DNA from: Vairimorpha apis BRL 01
Lineage: Eukaryota; Microsporidia; Nosematidae
Length of the DNA stretch: 31,164 bases
NCBI GenBank assembly: GCA_000447185.1
Contig: KE647117.1
Coordinates: forward strand, 33,706 to 64,869
Direction of reading: 5' to 3'
Shown piece after piece: positions 30,035 to 31,164 of the stretch. The position numbers and the translations under genes are program-made. The notes beneath the pieces are model-generated. The model worked only from the letters and a program-made list of their open reading frames with translations, ran no database searches and was not told the DNA's origin. Within the stretch, counting starts at the first letter, position 1. The number at the start of each line of letters is the position of its first letter.

Positions 30035-31164
30035 TTAATTTCCTAAATATCTTTGGTTAATTACTTTGATAAGCATATCAACTTTGAAACTACATACCTG
30101 CAATACATCAATCACTTCATTTTTTCTCATCAACAAGTCTTCAAGTCTAAAAATCCAAGGATCAGTAATTGTACAATTATCGATAAAAATATGTAATTTG
30201 AATTTCAGTGGTTCATCTGAAGCTAAAACGAAACAAAGATCTCTTGAATCAGGAATGTTATAAACTTGATTTAATACTCCTAGGTCAACTAACTCATTGG
30301 ATTTAAAATAATAAGAACCGTAAACGCTGTTCATCTGTAATTTACCTATCATATAATCAGTATTTCTTTTTTTCTTATTAAGTTGACTTATCGAATATTG
30401 AATTAAATATTCATCATATTCTTTTATTTTTAAATCTAAATATTCTTCTTTACTTAACAGATTCGAAAATGTTAATTCATTTACTTTTAATTCTTTATTT
30501 CTTTCAACTGACATAAATCTTAGAACTATAATATCATTGGCTATTAAAGACAATATTTCACCATATAAATTTTTTATGTGAAACAATTTCTTTTTTCTCT
30601 AAAAATTTCAAATCATCAATTAGTTGTTCTTTTATTATATTAAGATTTAAGTCAGATAAACAATTATTTGAGCTAGACTTCAATTTAATATTTAAATTAT
30701 CACTATTGGTTGATTTATTGTCAATATTAATTAAATTATCAGTATTGTCTAATTTACTATCACAATTATTTCTATCAAAATTTTCTTGTGTTTCTTCAGA
30801 TATTAATTTTTTAAAGGTTTCATTTTCATCATCAGAACTTTCTTTTAGTAACACATCCATAACATTGGTACCTCTGCATATACTCAATACATATATAAGC
30901 TTTTTTTTACTTGTTTAATAAAGTTATCTAATCCAACATCTTCTTCATCATGCTCATTTATCCAATCTGTATTTAAAATACTTAGTGAAATATTTAAATT
31001 GTCATCTTCTACAATTAGTTCTACATCGTAAAGGTTTAATCTATTAAGAATTAATAATATGCTGTTAATTTCTTTTACAGTTAAATAAATTATCGATTTT
31101 TGAACTCGAACTAATTCGTTAATACTTTCTTTTTGGAAATATAAATCCAATGAGAGATTTTCTA
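30035..31164 (-). CDS. IQG1: IQGAP scaffold protein, C-terminal part, two frameshifts, cut by window edge
   Basis: IQGAPs (fungal Iqg1/Rng2) are scaffolds that link actin, calmodulin and small GTPases and organise the cytokinetic ring. Only the end is here; the frame is open to the right edge, so the calponin-homology, IQ and GAP-related domains would lie beyond it. Seen in order: SIIYLTVKEINSILLILNRL and a following acidic stretch (post-GAP region); VKK..LI.VL.ICRG with DVLLKESSDDE; an Asn/Asp/Ser-rich insert; QLIDDLKFLEKKEIVSH joined to LYGEILSLIANDI; KIKEYDEYLIQYSISQL; and a terminal domain with LVDLGVLNQVYNI, LEDLLMRKNEVIDVLQ and VDMLIKVINQRY, all RasGAP_C landmarks. One base is missing in the eight-T run 30901-30908 and one is extra in the T run near 30567-30572. 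The match to the family C-terminus is specific and collinear. Confidence 0.85.

Noticed and set aside
30066..30918. Two plus-strand open frames over the IQGAP region (30066-30263, 30706-30918)
   Set aside because: Antisense shadows of a conserved coding sequence.
1..31164. tRNA, rRNA and CRISPR arrays
   Set aside because: I looked for T-loop consensus strings, G+C-rich structured blocks and regular spaced repeats and found none that hold up.

Overview
The window looks like nuclear DNA of a microsporidian or a close fungal relative. By eye it is about 85% A+T and gene-poor, with long stretches lacking open frames. The genes are single-exon, and those with known relatives are eukaryotic, often fungal-like and shortened: an Alr1/CorA-type Mg2+ channel, enolase, a Vps1-type dynamin, the scavenger decapping enzyme DcpS, a ubiquilin/Dsk2 shuttle factor and the C-terminus of an IQGAP. 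There are no bacterial-type operons, and I found no tRNA, rRNA or CRISPR array. The organism call is inference from composition and gene content. Enolase argues against the lineage that has lost glycolysis (Enterocytozoonidae).

Layout. 0.2-3.8 kb: Mg2+ channel and enolase, both minus strand, both frameshifted. 4.3-14.4 kb: a scattered cluster of four paralogous small four-helix membrane proteins (starts at 4746 on minus; 6527, 8093 and 13935 on plus). Between the third and fourth lie a frameshifted gene of about 550 codons with a signal-like N-terminus (9926-11579) and a minus-strand relic of a non-LTR retrotransposon (11847-12270). 15.9-17.8 kb: Vps1-like dynamin. 20.1-22.9 kb: two predicted secreted or single-span surface proteins of unknown function. 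About 23 kb: another retroelement relic. 25.5-26.3 kb: DcpS. 28.4-29.2 kb: Dsk2. 30.0 kb to the right edge: the last third of an IQGAP. The rest is A+T-rich DNA in which I see no gene.

Two signals stand out. (1) All four membrane-protein paralogs carry the hexamer AAGGAG on the coding strand 39-41 nt before the ATG, although the surrounding noncoding DNA is almost featureless. This looks like a family-specific transcription or 5'-UTR element. Two members also share an upstream ATGACAGG and a degenerate repeat ending 505-507 nt before the ATG, so the family probably spread by segmental duplication with its control region. (2) At least ten single-base indels, nearly all in homopolymers, split otherwise well-conserved genes (Mg2+ channel, enolase, dynamin, IQGAP, one paralog, the 9926 gene). 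Catalytic residues survive on both sides, so assembly error is the simplest reading, but true decay cannot be excluded without reads.

The recognised genes are housekeeping (glycolysis, Mg2+ uptake, membrane fission, mRNA cap turnover, proteasome delivery, cytokinesis scaffold) and show no sign of forming one pathway. The unrecognised genes are all membrane or secreted proteins, the class expected to be lineage-specific in an intracellular parasite.
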